Shown in pieces: positions 21,094-31,404 of a stretch of DNA of 64,000 nt. How positions within the stretch are numbered: position 1 is the stretch's first letter; each line of letters starts with the position of its first letter. The position numbers were made by a program, and so were the translations under genes. The notes beneath the pieces were generated by a model. It searched no databases. It worked only from the letters and a program-made list of their open reading frames with translations, and was not told the DNA's origin. Source of the stretch: Ditylenchus dipsaci (lineage: Eukaryota > Nematoda > Chromadorea > Rhabditida > Anguinidae); assembly GCA_004194705.1 (NCBI GenBank), contig SADC01001066.1, positions 124,001-188,000 of the forward strand. Direction: 5' to 3'.

Positions 21094-22739
21094 AGGAGCA
21101 TGCCCACGCTAATAAGAGGTGGTGCCCGGGAATTCAATTTTTTTTCCTAGTCATTGAACTTCTGTACATATTTTTAACTTAGTTTCTAACAAAACAATGC
21201 CTAGATTTTAATTTAAGGTATGGTTTTGTTAGAAACCAAGTTGAAAAATCCGTAAACAAGTTCAATGATTAAGAAAAAATTTGAATTCCCGGGCACCACC
21301 TCTTATTAGCGTGGGTATGCCAGAGGTGGGCAAAGATCAGATCAAGATCAGATCGGCATAATATATTTTTTCCTTAATTTAGTCAACTTTCACACTGTAA
21401 GTCAAAATTCTACGGCGAAACGTATTTTACACAGATTTGAAAAAAGATCAGATCGATTTAGATCAGATCAGTTCAGATCGAGTCAGATCGGCATATATTT
21501 TTTTCTTTAACTCTGTCAAATTTCACAATTTTATTCAAAATTTTACGGCGAAACGTATTTTACAGTCGAAAAGAAAGGTTTTATTGTGTTTTTTACTACA
21601 TATTTAATTACAATTTTTGTTGGTAGATATTTTTCGGCTGGAAAAACTTTGATTCTGACACTGGATTCGTGTTCAGCGTGGTCTTCATAAAATAAAGCTT
21701 CTTTTAAAATTTCAGAGTCACTGTCAAATTTTGAATTCCGTTCAAGGCAATAAAAATTTGAATTTAAAATTTCAATGTTTATTGTCTTGAGCGGATTTCA
21801 AAATTTGACGGGGACTCTGAAATTTCGAAAGAAGTTTTATAAGCAAATCGACCACGCTGAACACGAATCCAGTGTCAGAATCAAAAGTTTTCCAAGCGGG
21901 AAAAAAGTTATAAAAAATTTGTGTCACAACTTATATATTCATTTTGCACATTTTGTCATAACTTGACAATGAACTTTAGTTGCATTCAAAGCCAAAATGA
22001 CAGCGACATTCTGTTCTTTGTTTTTGTTTTGATTATTCAGCCATATTTTATCTCTGCACAAAGTTTTTCGCTTGTAGAAAGTAAGAATGGAGCGTTTTGA
22101 AAATCGCTACTCCAACAAACAAGTGGTGATTCATCTCAAACCTTCAAATGGAAAAATGGTTAGAATTTTTCAAAAAGCTAAATTCCTGGCGGTCATTTTG
22201 GTATATTATGAGCGTGGGTGTAGTATGACCATGATGGCGCATTAATTGAAAACCTGTGGGTACTTAGCTGGATTTTGACCCTGGACAATGTGTTACCTCC
22301 CGCACCCTTTTACACCTACTTCATCAATAATTGAAGCAAAAAGGACCCGCGCCATCGTGAACTTTAGTTGCATTCAAAGCCAAAATGAGTGTTAACCGTG
22401 AAATTCCGCACCATAATCAACAAAAGTCACAACCGGCCTTTCTCGTGTTAAATTTTTCTAAACAGATAAATAAAAGAAATTAAATTTTGAGAAAAAATAA
22501 AGGGTACTAAAAATCCAAAGACAAAAATTGTAACTAAATATATATGTAGTTAGAAAACATAATGAATCTCACTTTTGAGTGTAAAATACGTTTCGCCGTA
22601 AAATTTTGACTTAGAGTGTGAAATTTGACTAAATGAAGGAAAAATATATATATTAAGGCGATCTGATCTTGATCTGATCTGATCTTCGGCGATCTGATCT
22701 GAACTGATCTGATCTTTGCCCACCCCTGGGGTATGCACC
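21094..22739. mobile_element. TTAA-type MITE split by a hAT-like element
   Basis: The left part 21094-21320 is a palindrome starting AGGAGCATGCCCACGC after TTAA. Its right terminus GCGTGGGTATGCACC is completed only after the hAT-like insertion at 21321-22728, at which point TTAA (22740-22743) follows. Confidence 0.78.
21321..22728. mobile_element. hAT-like non-autonomous element, GATCAGATCAGTTCA family, copy 2
   Basis: Same family as 4517-6012. Termini CAGAGGTGGGCAAAGATCAG and GATCTTTGCCCACCCCTG; exact duplication GGGTATGC (21313-21320, 22729-22736). Sub-terminal arrays are shorter than in copy 1, and the interior again carries two opposing copies of GCTGAACACGAATCC. Confidence 0.93.
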
Positions 22740-22743
22740 TTAA

Positions 22744-22970
22744 AAGGGGCATGCTCACCTGTTTAAATTTGTCCCGCCAATTCAATTTTTTCCGAATCCT
22801 TGGAATCCTGTACTGGCTTTTCGGCTTGGTTTTTAACGAAACAATGCCTAAAATTTAATTTCAGGTATATTATTGTTAGAAACGAAGTCGAAAAAGACGT
22901 ACAGAAGTTCAATGATTAGGAATTTTTTTTTGGATTGGCGGGGACAAATTTCGAATAGGCAGCATGTCCT
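22744..22970. mobile_element. TTAA-type MITE, adjacent copy
   Basis: Starts AAGGGGCATGCTCACC and ends GCAGCATGTCCT, flanked by TTAA (22740-22743, 22971-22974). The two arms are imperfect inverted copies around GGCTTGGTTTTTAACGAAAC. It shares a TTAA with the preceding MITE, so the two sit end to end. Confidence 0.75.
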
Positions 22971-23024
22971 TTAATAGGCCTACGTGCCCTCATAAGAGAA
23001 AAGTTTAGGAAGGAAGAGGCAAAA

Positions 23025-23095
23025 TGGTGGTGGCAGGAATCGAACCTGCAGCTTTAGTTGTACGGGCTGATGTGCTACCATTACACTACGCCGCC
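23025..23095 (-). tRNA. tRNA-like gene, GTA (Tyr-type) anticodon position
   Basis: Read 5' to 3' on the minus strand the segment has correct spacing for a 71-nt cloverleaf: 7-base acceptor GGCGGCG, TA, D arm GTGT-AATGGTA-GCAC, anticodon arm TCAGC-CCGTACA-ACTAA, variable AGCT, perfect T arm GCAGG-TTCGATT-CCTGC, acceptor CACCACC, discriminator A, then TTTT (polymerase III stop). A and B box sequences are intact. Four stem mismatches exist and all are C opposite A (positions 3-70, 6-67, 28-42, 31-39); position 33 is C instead of the near-universal T. Nothing like an intron is seen, although eukaryotic tRNA-Tyr usually has one. It may be a pseudogene, a divergent tRNA, or a tRNA needing editing. 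An 11-bp inverted repeat GAAGGAAGAGG / CCTCTTCCTTC brackets it. Confidence 0.55.
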
Positions 23096-23119
23096 ACCTC
23101 TTCCTTCTTTTACAATTAC

Positions 23120-24005
23120 TTTACATACAAAGGTTGAATTTTTTCAATTTTTTGTCTTGAGCGGAATTTAAATTTTGACACTAAATTTTAAATCCTGAAA
23201 GCAGTTTCATAAGCAAATCGACCATGCTGAACCCGATCCGGTGTCAAAATTTCTGGTTTGCTTAACGAAAAAAGTTCTTGGAAATCGTGTTATAACTTAT
23301 GTGCTAGTTTTGAATATTTTGGAACCATTGCTTTATCAACCATTGCTATGTTTAGTGTCAAAATAACCGTTCGTGTCTGTCAATTCGAATTTGCTCTATG
23401 ATAAACGCTTCATTGCGATTTCGAAAAAAGTTAAACGCATTTTTCCACAAAAAATTTTGTGACCTAAAAATGATATGTTATTTCGAAACGTATTTTATCT
23501 GCGATCTTTGAATAACAAATTGGAAATTAAATATGCATTAGAAAGCACACTCTACAAAATGAGATCATAAAATTCTGTGAGTGTTGGTGAAATCATAGAG
23601 CTATAAATCTCGATATAAAAAGCTTTTTTAAAATTTCAGTCAGTTTCTAAAAATAAATTTTTCCAAGGATCGACTGTCATTCTTGCCAAAACACTGCGAT
23701 AGGAATACTCAGCACAAAAACTGGTCTAGAAGAAACAGGAATTACGATCGGCCTTTGGTGAGTTAACTTTAAAGACCGATATCTCAGCTCAGAGAATTTT
23801 TTGCAAAGCTCAAATTTCCAGGAATTCCGCCTATTCCATTTATAGATTTTGAAAAATATTGATATTGAATTAAAGTTTTTCTGACTTTTGGGGTTTGAAA
23901 AACAAACCCACATATGGACCCATTAGAGGAAATATGAAAAATATAGCGAGAGTCCTAGCTCGTTTCTATAAACCTTTTTTAATAGTGACTGAAAATAATT
24001 ATTTT
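23120..24005. other. Intergenic, repeat debris
   Basis: No gene. 23212-23262 carries the recurrent motif AAGCAAATCGACCATGCTGA shared with the hAT-like elements and with 40.8-40.95 kb. Confidence 0.5.
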
Positions 24006-24011
24006 CCAGTA

Positions 24012-24795
24012 CAGTCGGACCTCGCTATAGTGCGACTCCACTATAGTGCGACTTCCACTATAGTGCGAGTTCGGGACCAGTTTGGTTGGTTTTGCCCCAA
24101 AAAGGCTGACTAGACCTCCAATATAGTGCGACCCCACTATAGTGCGACTTCCACTATAGTGCGAACCTGACGCGGTCCCGACAAATAAAATGACCCTCGA
24201 TATAGTGCGATTCATAAAAATTTATGTTAAAAATCACAGGATTTTGAATTCCCGCCGAAAAATCAATTATTGGTACAGTCGCAAACAACTACTAAGATAC
24301 TCATTCTTCTTTTAGTCTCTGACGTGTAACGCCATCGTAATTTTTATTATTTTAGTTATTTTGCAATGAGCACTCCTAACAAAAGTCGCGCTTCTTCACA
24401 GTCCTTTGATTGTTTATTGTTCATTTTGTTAATTTGTTCTTGTTATGGTTGTTTTACGAATGAAACTTTGATTACATGCAGCGTTTTGAATGATAAGCTC
24501 GATATACAGTGGAATCTCCCATTAACATACTCCCCAATTAACATAAATCTCTCTTAAACATAACGCTGGTGTCGGTCCCTTTCAATTGATCTTCTATATA
24601 ATTAACCCTCCCATTAACATAAACTTCCCATTAACATAATGGTTTGCCGGTCCCTTGGCGTTATGTTGATGGGAGATTTGACTGTAGTGCGAACATTGTT
24701 TCAAATGGTTTGGAGACCCTCGATATAGTGCGACTCCCACTATAGTGCGAGTTTGGGTTGACCCCAAGGGGTCGCACTATAGCGAGGTTCGACTG
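24012..24795. mobile_element. Pogo-like element with truncated transposase start
   Basis: Termini CAGTCGGACCTCGCTATAG and CTATAGCGAGGTTCGACTG are inverted and TA-flanked (24010-24011, 24796-24797). Sub-terminal repeats CACTATAGTGCGACTCC are present at both ends. A plus-strand ATG at 24366 begins MSTPNKSRASS, which is similar in style to the N-terminus of pogo/CENP-B-like transposases, but the frame ends after a few dozen codons; most of the gene is deleted. The element is interrupted by a second one at 24507-24684. Confidence 0.85.
24507..24684. mobile_element. Nested pogo-like MITE (CAGTGGAATCTCCC ends)
   Basis: Termini CAGTGGAATCTCCCATTAAC and GATGGGAGATTTGACTG, TA-flanked (24505-24506, 24685-24686). 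Removing it restores CTCGATATAGTGCG, exactly the repeat unit of the host element, which validates both boundaries. Confidence 0.88.
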
Positions 24796-24835
24796 TAACA
24801 TAAAAATCCTTACTTGACTTTCAGCTCCACTAGTC

Positions 24836-25550
24836 TTTGCAGCCAGTATAGCTCGCCCCAGATCTTTTCAGATATCTTTCTGGTTTAAAGAAGTAGGCTG
24901 TGCTGTAGTTGGCCATAGCTGGTGGTAGAACTTGTCTTCTCTGTGGACTTCATAGTGGATTGAGCTTGTGAAAATCAGTTCATACCATCTACCTTCTTCC
25001 AGATCACAAGACACAAAGTTCTAGATGAAGCTTTTACTTACTAATACTTTGGTAAAACCAACCCTATAAGAATTAGGAAGTGCTTGTATTGGACAGTGAG
25101 GGTTGGAGATGTTCCAGGCAGGCAAGTCTTTGCTGTTCTCATTCAACAGCTCGTTTGTATATTGAGATAGACTCTTTTGACAGTGAGGGTAGTAGCCCAG
25201 GTCCGGCGCTAGCCTATACTCTCCTCCATAGCCCATAAAGTTGATTTGACATCTGTAGGGAGAGCCTACTTCATGGAGTATGGTGGAAACAGTGGATTGT
25301 AAAAATGTCGTCCTGGATGTGTCTTGAAGAAGTGAAGGAGCTGTTTTAGTGGTGTTAACAGACAGGCAGAATTTGAATTCATCGGGAAAGAACTAAAATA
25401 ACAGTTATAAAAAGTCGCGTAATTACTGCTCATATCGAATAAGAATCTTATAAAATAAGCTGGCAAAAACCCGTCATGGTGTTCCAAAATGGTGTCAATT
25501 TTTTGTTCAATAGTAGTGCTTGTTGGGAAAACCTGTTCTCATTTTCCACT
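24836..25550 (-). CDS. Unidentified protein, extracellular-looking, frame broken
   Basis: On the minus strand an exon after TTATTTTAG (starting 25394) is open for about 124 codons: FFPDEFKFCLSVNTTKTAPS, then GYGGEYRLAPDLGYYPHC, then DLPAWNISNPHCPIQALPN. It has several Cys and N-glycosylation-like NTT and NIS sites, as in a secreted or ectodomain sequence. A TAG interrupts (25021-25023), after which the same frame continues with CDLEEGRWYELIFTSSIHYE up to a TGA; the 21 bases up to the TAG start GTAAGT, so either a tiny intron or a nonsense change explains the stop. An upstream block (25535-25430) containing EQKIDTILEHHDGFLPAYF is probably the previous exon but does not join in phase. I recognise no family. 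Confidence 0.45.
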
Positions 25551-25594
25551 TCCTAAACACTTCCATATTTGATTCTTTGATTATTTTATCAATA

Positions 25595-25763
25595 CAGTCA
25601 ACTCTCGATACAGTGTACCCTCGATATAGTGTATATTTTTTCAACCTCATTTAGTCAGCTCTAAGCCAAACTGGCTTACAGTGTGCCCTCGATATAGTGT
25701 AACCCTCGATATAGTCTATATTTTCCCGATCCCCGCGAGTTACACTGTATCGAGAGTGGACTG
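25595..25763. mobile_element. Pogo-like MITE inside the unidentified gene
   Basis: Termini CAGTCAACTCTCGATACAGT and ACTGTATCGAGAGTGGACTG, TA-flanked (25593-25594, 25764-25765). Internal repeats CCCTCGATATAGTGTA. It lies between two candidate coding blocks of the minus-strand gene at 24.8-25.95 kb. Confidence 0.88.
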
Positions 25764-25934
25764 TAAGTCTTAAATTTTTTACTTTCAACGACCATGCCTT
25801 TTTTTAATCGACTATTTTCGGAATCTGCCAACTTGTCAACTCGCTTCTTCAGTATTTTTGTTCCTTTGCCAATTTTAGTTACTGCAGTTATAGTTACCCA
25901 TGGGCTAATCTTTTTCAACCCTTCCGGGGATATG
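25764..25934 (-). CDS. Candidate first exon, basic N-terminus
   Basis: Minus-strand ATG at 25945 begins MYKPISPEGLKKISPWVTI and runs about 60 Lys-rich codons (KKRVDKLADSENSRLKKG) to the edge of the MITE. It could be the 5' exon of the gene at 24836-25550, but no donor site in the right phase is evident, so the link is inference. Confidence 0.3.
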
Positions 25935-25954
25935 GGCTTATACATAGTTGGAAC

Positions 25955-26495
25955 CAGTGATGTATTTTTGCGATTTTTGGCTCTGGCTCTGAAATCTTAG
26001 TTTAAAAAGTTTGCTCCTGCTCTTGCTCCGCACTCTCAACTTTTAAAAATTTTCTCCATCTATTGCTCCGAGCTCTTAACTTTGAAAAATTCGCTCCGGC
26101 TCGGAAATTCGCTCCGGCTCAGGCTCCGGGGTCTTAACTTTGAATAATTTGCTATGGCTCCGAGCGAAAGACAGAACCACAAAAATTATACGTATATACT
26201 CGTATACGCATATAAAATATGAATATACGATTTGAATTTCATCTGAATATGGCTCCGAGCTCTTTATTTGAAAAAATTTGCTCAGGATTTGGCTCCGAGA
26301 TTTTTATTTGAAAAAATTTTTCTCCCGGATTTGTCTCCGAGATTTTTATTTGAAAAAAATTTGCTCCTGCTCTTGCTCCGGGCTCTCAACTTTAAAAAAT
26401 TTGCTCCGGCTCTTGCTCTGGGCTCTCAATTTTAAAAAATTTGCTCCAGCTCTGGCTCCTGCTCGGAGCCAGAGCCGGAGATTTATACATCACTG
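25955..26495. mobile_element. hAT-like element with GCTCCGGCTCTTGCTCCG array
   Basis: Termini CAGTGATGTATTTTTGCG and AGATTTATACATCACTG are inverted; the flanks GTTGGAAC and GTTAGAAG match at 6 of 8 positions, so the insertion is older. The interior is a run of GGCTCTTGCTCCGGGCTCTC units. A relative is at 35.73-36.28 kb. Confidence 0.78.
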
Positions 26496-26761
26496 GTTAG
26501 AAGGCCGCCGTCTCGACGCCGATCACCGCCGGCATTTTTTAATGGTTTTTCAAAATAATGGGTTATAAGTAGCACATTATAAGAACAATTTGAGTTGCTC
26601 TACAAGATAGGCCAAGACCGCCGAGACTTTATGTGATAGAGTTTTTGACCACTGGTCAGCGGCGAAAAAAGTCTAATTTTAGCCAGCTTTCGCAAATTTT
26701 TTCGCCGCCGATCCGGCGTTCAAAAATTCTATTACATCGAACTTCCGGCGGTCCTGGCTTA

Positions 26762-27887
26762 CCGTATTTACTGTATTAACTCCCCACCCTCTGATAACTC
26801 CCCACCCTCTAATAACTCCCCACCCCCGAGAGTGGTTGAAAAATAAGTCCCCACCCTCTAATAAGTCCCCCACCCCTCTAATAATCTCCCATATTAAATT
26901 CCGGGTTTTAACACTTTTTACATCGAAATTCATACGTACTGATCAACAAACTTAAACATATTATATTCATTAAAGTCTTTCGAGTTATCATCTGCTGTTC
27001 CTCCTACTGCTTCTTGCAGCCGCCTTTAACAAGGAGTCCATCTTCTTCTTAGTCGTTACCCCCATTCCTCGCCAATTTTGTGCCATGATTATGTGCAAAA
27101 CGTTTAGTACCTTTCTCTCCATATAATCCAGTTAGTTCGAAGCAGGTGATGTAAATCGTCCCCGTTCATTCGGCTGCTGGGGTGATTGCGCAGGCTGAGA
27201 ACCATTCAATACACAACTAAAATCAGAAACGAAAAAATCGAAATTTGAAACCACTTCATGATGATTTGTTTGCTGATTTATCGCCATGCACAATTCACCC
27301 AATCCAAGACGAGTTTTAGCGACGTCGCTTTTGGTCGCCTCCTTTGGTGAATTTGTCTTGAGCGTCATTGATCACCTTATTGGTGTAGCACTGACGAATA
27401 AAAGGGGATTATTTTTCAACCTCTCTCGGAGGTGTGGTATTGCTTAGGTGAGGTTCGTAAACCACAAAACACAATCAACAGATTGAACCACCAGACATAT
27501 ACTAAATACTAATCTCTGCGAACTTAGCGCATCTTCCAGAATATAGAAAAGCACTTTGAAGACTTTGTTAATGTTGTTGATCAGTGACTTACGAATGCTT
27601 ACCACACTATTAGTCGTTTGTTGTTAATGATCACTTGCCAATAAGGATCACTTTGATACTGTGGTTGAAAGCCAGAAAAATCACAGTAATAAAACAACAA
27701 AAAATGGCAAAACGAAAAATGCGTAACATAAAATTTTTTATTTTCTTTCTGGACTGAAAAATTTTGAACAATGATCTTTATTAAAAATAACTCCCCCCTC
27801 TATTAACTCCCACCCTCTAATAACTCCCCACCCCAGAGGAGGGTTGAAAAAATAACTCCCCATGGGGAGTTAATACAGTAAATACGG
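26762..27887. mobile_element. CCGTATTT-family element with possible transposase C-terminus
   Basis: Termini CCGTATTTACTGTATTAACT and AGTTAATACAGTAAATACGG, TA-flanked. Sub-terminal repeats are AACTCCCCACCCTCTAAT. Unlike its short relatives, this copy contains on the minus strand a coding-like patch with FIRQCYTNKVINDAQDKF and, in another frame, CVLNGSQPAQSPQQPNERG with an intron-like TGATTTTAG junction. The first resembles the tail of pogo/jerky-type transposases. This would make the family TA-targeting pogo-like, but that is inference. Confidence 0.75.
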
Positions 27888-27899
27888 TATCTTGTGGAG

Positions 27900-28245
27900 C
27901 AACTGAAATTGGGTAACACTTTACTTGACCCCCCCCCCCCCACGGCTGACCCACTTTTGATGACAATTTTGAAAAACCGATTGCATATTCGTGTTTCTCG
28001 ACCCCGATTTAGGCGCGAATTTACCAATCGTTTCCGGTAAAGTGAAAAAAAAAATTCCAAACCACAGGGAGGTATCATGGATTTTTGCCAAAATTTGAAA
28101 AATTTGAATTCGCGCCTTTTGAATTTTGAAGGGATTAAGGGCTGTATAGGGAGGGGAAGAGAATAAAAGGGGCCACTTTATGGCAGAACGTTATAAAAAA
28201 CAATATATTGGTAAATTCTGGTGTCTTACCATGTTTTTTAAACTG
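27900..28245. repeat. Repeat shared in inverted form with 41.79-42.15 kb
   Basis: CCACGGCTGACCCACTTT and TGCATATTCGTGTTTCTCG reappear as complements near 42045-42120, inside the centre of the hAT-like element there. Confidence 0.55.
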
Positions 28246-28372
28246 AGCCGTGGCAAAAAGGGCCTCTATATGCATTTCATGATCAAGAGTACTTCTCGGA
28301 TCATGTCTAAGGTAAGGTGAGTGCGCGCATCTCTAACTCTCAAGCCCCCTGCGCCCCTTCGGGGTAAAGTAA
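28245..28372 (+). repeat. Dispersed segment with CAAGCCCC hairpin, copy 2
   Basis: GCCGTGGCAAAAAGGGCCTC, TGATCAAGAGTACTTCTCGG, ATGTCTAAGGTAAG, GTGAGTGCGCGCATCTC, then CTCAAGCCCCCTGCGCCCC. See copies at 13.3, 34.95 and 40.0 kb. The TCTAAGGTAAG is a near-perfect splice donor. Confidence 0.6.
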
Positions 28373-29005
28373 AGTCAAGCCCTGAAATTGTCCTTATAAT
28401 GTGCCACTTGCAACCCATTATTTTCTGAAAAATCATTAAGAAAATGCCCGGCGGCGATCGGCGGCGAAACGGCGGCGTTCCAACTATTGGCTTGTATTAT
28501 AAGGTGGGCTTTAGTTAGGAGATTTACGGTATACTTCAAAGGGAGGGTACATCTCTTGTCCGTACCTGGTCCCGCACGGAATTCTTTTAAATCGTAAATC
28601 GACAGAATGAAAAAACTACATAAATTTTAGTTTCTTTTTTCTTAATAAGATTTGCATTGAATCGTAAAATTGAGGCCGTTACTGAAATAAATCAATCCGA
28701 AAAGTGATTCCAATCAACAAATTGATAATTTTTGGTCTTTAGAACAAATGGGGTTGAACTCAATTACTGAAAAAATGTGTGAAACCAAATGGAATCAAAC
28801 CAGCCACATTCACATGTGTTTCAATTTGAATAAAAACTATTTTCCATCCGGAACCAGATACGGACAAGAGATTAGTTAGTTTAAAAAATATTTTTAAAAG
28901 CAGGGTGGTACAAAAGAATTGTAAGGAAAATTATTTTCAAAAGTAAGGCGAAACCTACCGGTGGCCCGAAAAACCATATTTGCAATGCAAAGTTACATTC
29001 AAAAT
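28373..29005. other. Intergenic, nothing recognised
   Basis: AT-rich; no exon-like block or clean repeat boundary. Confidence 0.45.
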
Positions 29006-29012
29006 TGTGTAC

Positions 29013-29262
29013 GGTATTCTCTCTATTAGTTCCACACTCTCTATTAAACCAACACCCAACTTTAAGGATCTGTATCCCAGCTCAGAGAAAAAATTTAACA
29101 AAGCTGTTTAATGCATTTTCTTAACTCCCACGGGCTCTAACGATTCCACTTTTTAGGTTTCGGTTGAGCACCAAAAATCTCGAGTTCGACCCCAAATTTT
29201 TCCGATTTTCGGACGATTGAAAAATAATCCCACATGTGGAACTAATAGAGAGAATAGGGTAT
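29013..29262. mobile_element. CCGTATTT-like MITE
   Basis: ACGGTATTCTCTCTATTAGT at the left and ACTAATAGAGAGAATAGGGT at the right are inverted; body about 250 bases with the GATCTGTATCCCAGCTCAGAG interior seen in several family members. Confidence 0.6.
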
Positions 29263-29830
29263 TCGGCGTTGTGTTTTTGAAACACTTTTTGTGCGTGTTA
29301 TCGACGAAAGTCCGCACCCCAAATTATTCTCATCTTACCGGCTACAATTTGGGTGGTACTTGCATAGAGGTCACACATAAAAAGTGAATCAAAGAAACAA
29401 TGCCAATAGACTATTCATAATCAGTGATGTAAAAATGTAAATTTTGGCACCGGCACCGCACCGGCACCGGCACCTAAATCAACCAATATTTGCAGTGGTT
29501 TTGTTAAATCAGCTCACTTCTCTATTTCCTTTAACTTTTCTTTTTCAATAGTCAAAAGCATTGCCTTTAATTGACCCGTCTCAAAACTGTTTGAATGTAC
29601 TGTTTCATTTCTTCATCCAATGTGTCTAAAGCGTGTTTTCGGCCTAAATTTTCGGCCATCGACTATTGTACGGCTGACAACAGTCCTGCTAATTTGACTC
29701 CCAAGCCATTGAAAACAGCACCATGGTGTGCTCAGTGGACGTTAACCGTGCTTAGTGAAAAGTATAACTTCGTAAGATTATTATCAAAATTATTAATGAG
29801 GCAAAAGTCTCTGCTGATGATAGTGTGTGG

Positions 29831-30117
29831 CAGGGCTGTACCGGATACTAAAAATAATCGGATCGGATATCGGATACCAGATATGGAAAAATCGGATCGG
29901 ATATCGGATACCGGATATGAAAGTGCCGGATATCGGTTATCGGATAACGGATTTCGGATATTTTTGATGAAATTTTGAAAAAAAATTGAAAATTTTTTCT
30001 AAATTTCAAAAAAGTTTTAAAAAAATTTTTTCCGAAAATTGGCCATTTTTTCGGATATCGGATGTCAAAAAGTGCCGGATATCGGATATCGGATGTCGGA
30101 TAACCGGTACAGCCCTG
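29831..30117. mobile_element. hAT-like MITE with GGATATCGGAT array
   Basis: Termini CAGGGCTGTACCGGATA and CCGGTACAGCCCTG with exact duplication GTGTGTGG (29823-29830, 30118-30125). Sub-terminal repeats CGGATATCGGATA at both ends. Confidence 0.92.
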
Positions 30118-30427
30118 GTGTGTGGTTTTCAAGAAAGTTGATAATTATTGATTGTTTTTGGTGAATTATAAACATTGAACTACTAAGTTGACTGGCGCCC
30201 TACAGGCGCCTTTTCAACAATGCGCCTTCTTACTTCTTATGTCTGTTGTCATGAATCCACGAAAACGAACTTTTCTACAGACACATTCGAGAAAGTACTC
30301 CCGTAATTCGGTAAATATCCCCTCTACGTAGTTGGGTTCCCTTAAAGGCTGAGATGCTCTCGAGAGGCGTTGATGCCCTTTAAGTAGTTGAGTTACAATC
30401 GGAGTATCCTTGAGGCAGTTGCCCATG

Positions 30428-30605
30428 AGGTTACCTACTCACCCTCCCGACACCCCTACCTACTCATTTGACACAAACACTCTCCACACTCTTGGCGCCC
30501 CTACCTTCTCTATTGGCACACCTACCCACTCTCACAGCACCCCTACCTACTCTACTGACACCAACCCTCACACTTTCGGCACCCCTACCTACTTTACAAC
30601 TTTAG
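30428..30605 (+). repeat. Minisatellite GGCACCCCTACCTACTC
   Basis: About six degenerate 28-32 base units with CCCCTACCTACTCT cores. An inverted relative is at 38.86-38.97 kb. Confidence 0.6.
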
Positions 30606-31404
30606 CCCTACCTTACAAAGGGCTTTAAAATCAAACTCGACTGTATGTTTTCGAACCCCTCTCCAAGACAAAACAGATTCTTTTGCGACTTATTTCAGCC
30701 TCCGATGTCAAAAAAGCGTGACGAATAAATATTAATCAAAAGCAGACAATTTTTTTAAAAATTTTGAAAAAAAACAAATGTTTTATTTTAGCGAAATCAG
30801 ATTTAGCTCTTTGTAAGACTTTTAAATCAGAATGTTTCTTATAAAAGCCCTCCACCAAACCTATTCCACTAACCACAAAAATGAATTTCAATGATAGAAT
30901 AGTTTTGCTTCAACCCAAGTCACTTAGCTATCAGAGCGCGATATATGTCTTATTTCGGTTCAAATAAAACATCATTAGATAGCTCATTAAATAGAGGTGT
31001 GCACGGGATCGGGATCCCTCTCGAACGGTATCCCGATTCCGAAGATTTTGGTGATGAATACCGATCCCGAATCCCTCCCGATCGATTTTTGAAAATCCCG
31101 ATCCCGAAAAATTGCCAAATCCCGATGAGCATTTTTAAAAAGCATTTTTGGCCAGAAATATTTTTCATTTTTGCATGATTTTGCGGATTTTTAAATTTTT
31201 TTCATCTCTTTTTTTTAAACAATATTTTGAATAGGACAGGTCCTGCCGATTATCCATCAGGTTTTAATTATTTTTTCGTTCTGTATAACAGCAATTTTTG
31301 CGAAAAGGAAGTCTCAAAAAATTCCACCGATTTTAGACGTTTATAAGTTTTTGTCGTGAAGTGAATTCGATATTTTGTAAACAAAGCTTGCGATGATAAT
31401 AGGC

